A stretch of 15,469 nucleotides of DNA from Candidatus Brocadiia bacterium (GTDB taxonomy: Bacteria; Planctomycetota; PUPC01; DSUN01). The notes below the pieces were generated by a model. That model searched no databases and was not told the origin of the DNA. It saw only the letters and a program-made list of their open reading frames with translations. Both the position numbers and the translations under genes were made by a program. Below are positions 14,492 through 15,469 of the stretch, piece by piece. Within the stretch, counting starts at the first letter, position 1. Every line of letters starts with the position of its first letter. The stretch spans positions 1 to 15,469 of the forward strand of contig JADHXT010000033.1 in the NCBI GenBank assembly GCA_016782825.1. The letters are read 5' to 3'.

Positions 14492-15469
14492 TCAGGAGGA
14501 CACCGCGCCGAGGCACTCACTCACGCTCGCGCGCGCGCCAGCCCCATCGCCTTCGTCCAGACGGCCCACCGCCTCGCGGAGCCGCTCTGCCTGCCTGGCG
14601 GTGAACACCACCGCGCGTCCCGCCTCGTAGCCCGCGGCTCCCACAAGCCGCTCCACAATCTGGCTCGCCACCTCGGCCACGCCCTCGCCCGTGACTGCCG
14701 AGCACGGCACCGCGTCGCGCCATTCCCGCGTCCACGCGGCCAGTCCCCGGTCAGCCTTATTGAGCACCGTCAGCACGGGGCGAGCGGTCGCCTCGGCCAG
14801 CGCTCCGGGCTCCTCGGCCGAGGCATCGAACACGCGCACTTCGAGGTCAGCCCCGGCTCCCGCGGCACGGGCGCGCTCCATGGCCTCGCGCTCGATGGTG
14901 CACGCCGACTCGCGCTGGCCCGCCGTGTCGGTGAGCCACACGGCGAGTCCACCGATCGCCACCTCGGCGCGCACCACGTCGCGCGTGGTGCCCGGCGTGG
15001 CCGACACGATCACCCGCTCCTGTCGGGCGATGGCGTTGAACAGGGTGGATTTGCCTGCGTTGCTGGGTCCCACGAGCGCCACCGACGGCGGGCGCGCCAG
15101 GGCGGTGCCCAAGGGGACCGTGGCGAGAAGGGCGCAGAGGGTCTGCCGCACGGCACGGGCGTCGTCCCACGGAAGGCGAGTCAGTGCGTCGTCCAACGCG
15201 CCGTTCATCTGGTCGAGGAAGGTGTCGCACGCGAGTGAAGTGGCCGCGTGGATCAGGGCGCCGGCCGCCTCGGTTCGGACGAGGCTGCGGTGTTCGCCGG
15301 CGAGCAGTTGCTCCGCCTCCACTGGCTCCGCACCCCTGCGAGCAAAGCAGGCCAGCACCCGCTGCACGGCCACAATGCCCCCGTGGCAGCTCACGTCCAC
15401 CGTGGGCTTTCCCGACGGGGCTTCCACCACCGACAGCATGCGCACGAGCACCTCGTCGATGACGTGGTC
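14492..15469 (-). CDS. mnmE: Divergent MnmE/TrmE-like GTPase, N-terminal part outside the window
   Basis: There are 325 codons visible; the frame enters from the right edge, so the start and the folate-binding N-terminal domain lie beyond it. MnmE with MnmG modifies the wobble uridine of tRNAs. Visible are VDVSCHGG (24-31), a helical segment (~50-120) and a GTPase domain: G1 GPSNAGKST (134-142) with the K-loop Asn, G2 TPGTTRD (158-164), G3 DTAGQRE (181-187) with the catalytic Glu, G4 NKAD (237-240) and G5 SAVTGEG (257-263). Two family features are missing. The conserved GEFTxRAFLNGK stretch after CHGG is replaced by unrelated sequence, and the helical part before G1 is about 30 residues short. 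The protein also ends (LGAVSS) about 20 residues before the usual CxGK terminus, whose Cys is needed for tRNA modification. It may be a divergent or specialised MnmE, or a paralogue. Confidence 0.85.
   Translation of the reverse strand, partial: DHVIDEVLVRMLSVVEAPSGKPTVDVSCHGGIVAVQRVLACFARRGAEPVEAEQLLAGEHRSLVRTEAAGALIHAATSLACDTFLDQMNGALDDALTRLPWDDARAVRQTLCALLATVPLGTALARPPSVALVGPSNAGKSTLFNAIARQERVIVSATPGTTRDVVRAEVAIGGLAVWLTDTAGQRESACTIEREAMERARAAGAGADLEVRVFDASAEEPGALAEATARPVLTVLNKADRGLAAWTREWRDAVPCSAVTGEGVAEVASQIVERLVGAAGYEAGRAVVFTARQAERLREAVGRLDEGDGAGARASVSECLGAVSS

Noticed and set aside
14521..14540. Run of alternating CG (CGCGCGCG) as a repeat element.
   Set aside because: It is short, inside the MnmE-like coding frame, and explained by Ala/Arg codons.

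Overview
This is a GC-rich (roughly two-thirds G+C by eye), gene-dense bacterial chromosome segment. It has ten protein genes that I can support, two of them cut by the window edges. A fused 3-dehydroquinate dehydratase/shikimate dehydrogenase, a zinc-ribbon protein with a type II secretion ATPase-like N-domain, large exported proteins of unknown function and a lipid-A-synthase N-domain protein together suggest a Planctomycetota or other PVC-group bacterium, probably environmental. That placement is inference from gene content only. I see no tRNA, rRNA, CRISPR array, insertion sequence, prophage or attachment site. Several intergenic gaps carry near-consensus sigma-70-type -35/-10 pairs, which help decide start codons.

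Layout. (a) 1-2968 (+): the 3' part of a large protein with a decayed PHP-like domain. (b) 8471-3054 (-): a run of four genes. A membrane-anchored zinc-ribbon protein with two MshEN-like 24-residue motifs (candidate c-di-GMP sensor) comes first. After a 134-bp gap come a small FHA-domain protein, diaminopimelate decarboxylase (lysA) and an exported HEAT-repeat protein with an inactive receiver-like domain. The last three are tightly spaced and probably one operon, ending in a hairpin at about 3028-2994. (c) 8669-10017 (+): a LAB_N membrane protein overlapping by 4 bp a GT2 polyprenyl-phosphate glycosyltransferase. This pair probably handles lipid-linked sugars for the envelope. (d) 13179-10065 (-): aroDE, a type IV prepilin peptidase and an OmpA-domain lipoprotein, likely one operon. 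(e) 13372-14484 (+): an iron-containing alcohol dehydrogenase-like protein, divergent from aroDE. (f) 15469-14492 (-): the C-terminal part of a divergent MnmE-like GTPase, tail-to-tail with the dehydrogenase.

The genes combine housekeeping biosynthesis (lysine/diaminopimelate, shikimate), envelope and pilus functions (prepilin peptidase, OmpA lipoprotein, LAB_N/GT2), and signalling-type domains (FHA, MshEN-like, pseudo-receiver). I do not see a defence system or other obviously new multigene system. The items most worth a second look are the candidate c-di-GMP receptor, the exported protein with a pseudo-receiver, the truncated MnmE-like GTPase, the divergent aroDE/dehydrogenase promoters with an embedded palindrome, and a possible tiny RNA gene at about 7235-7316.
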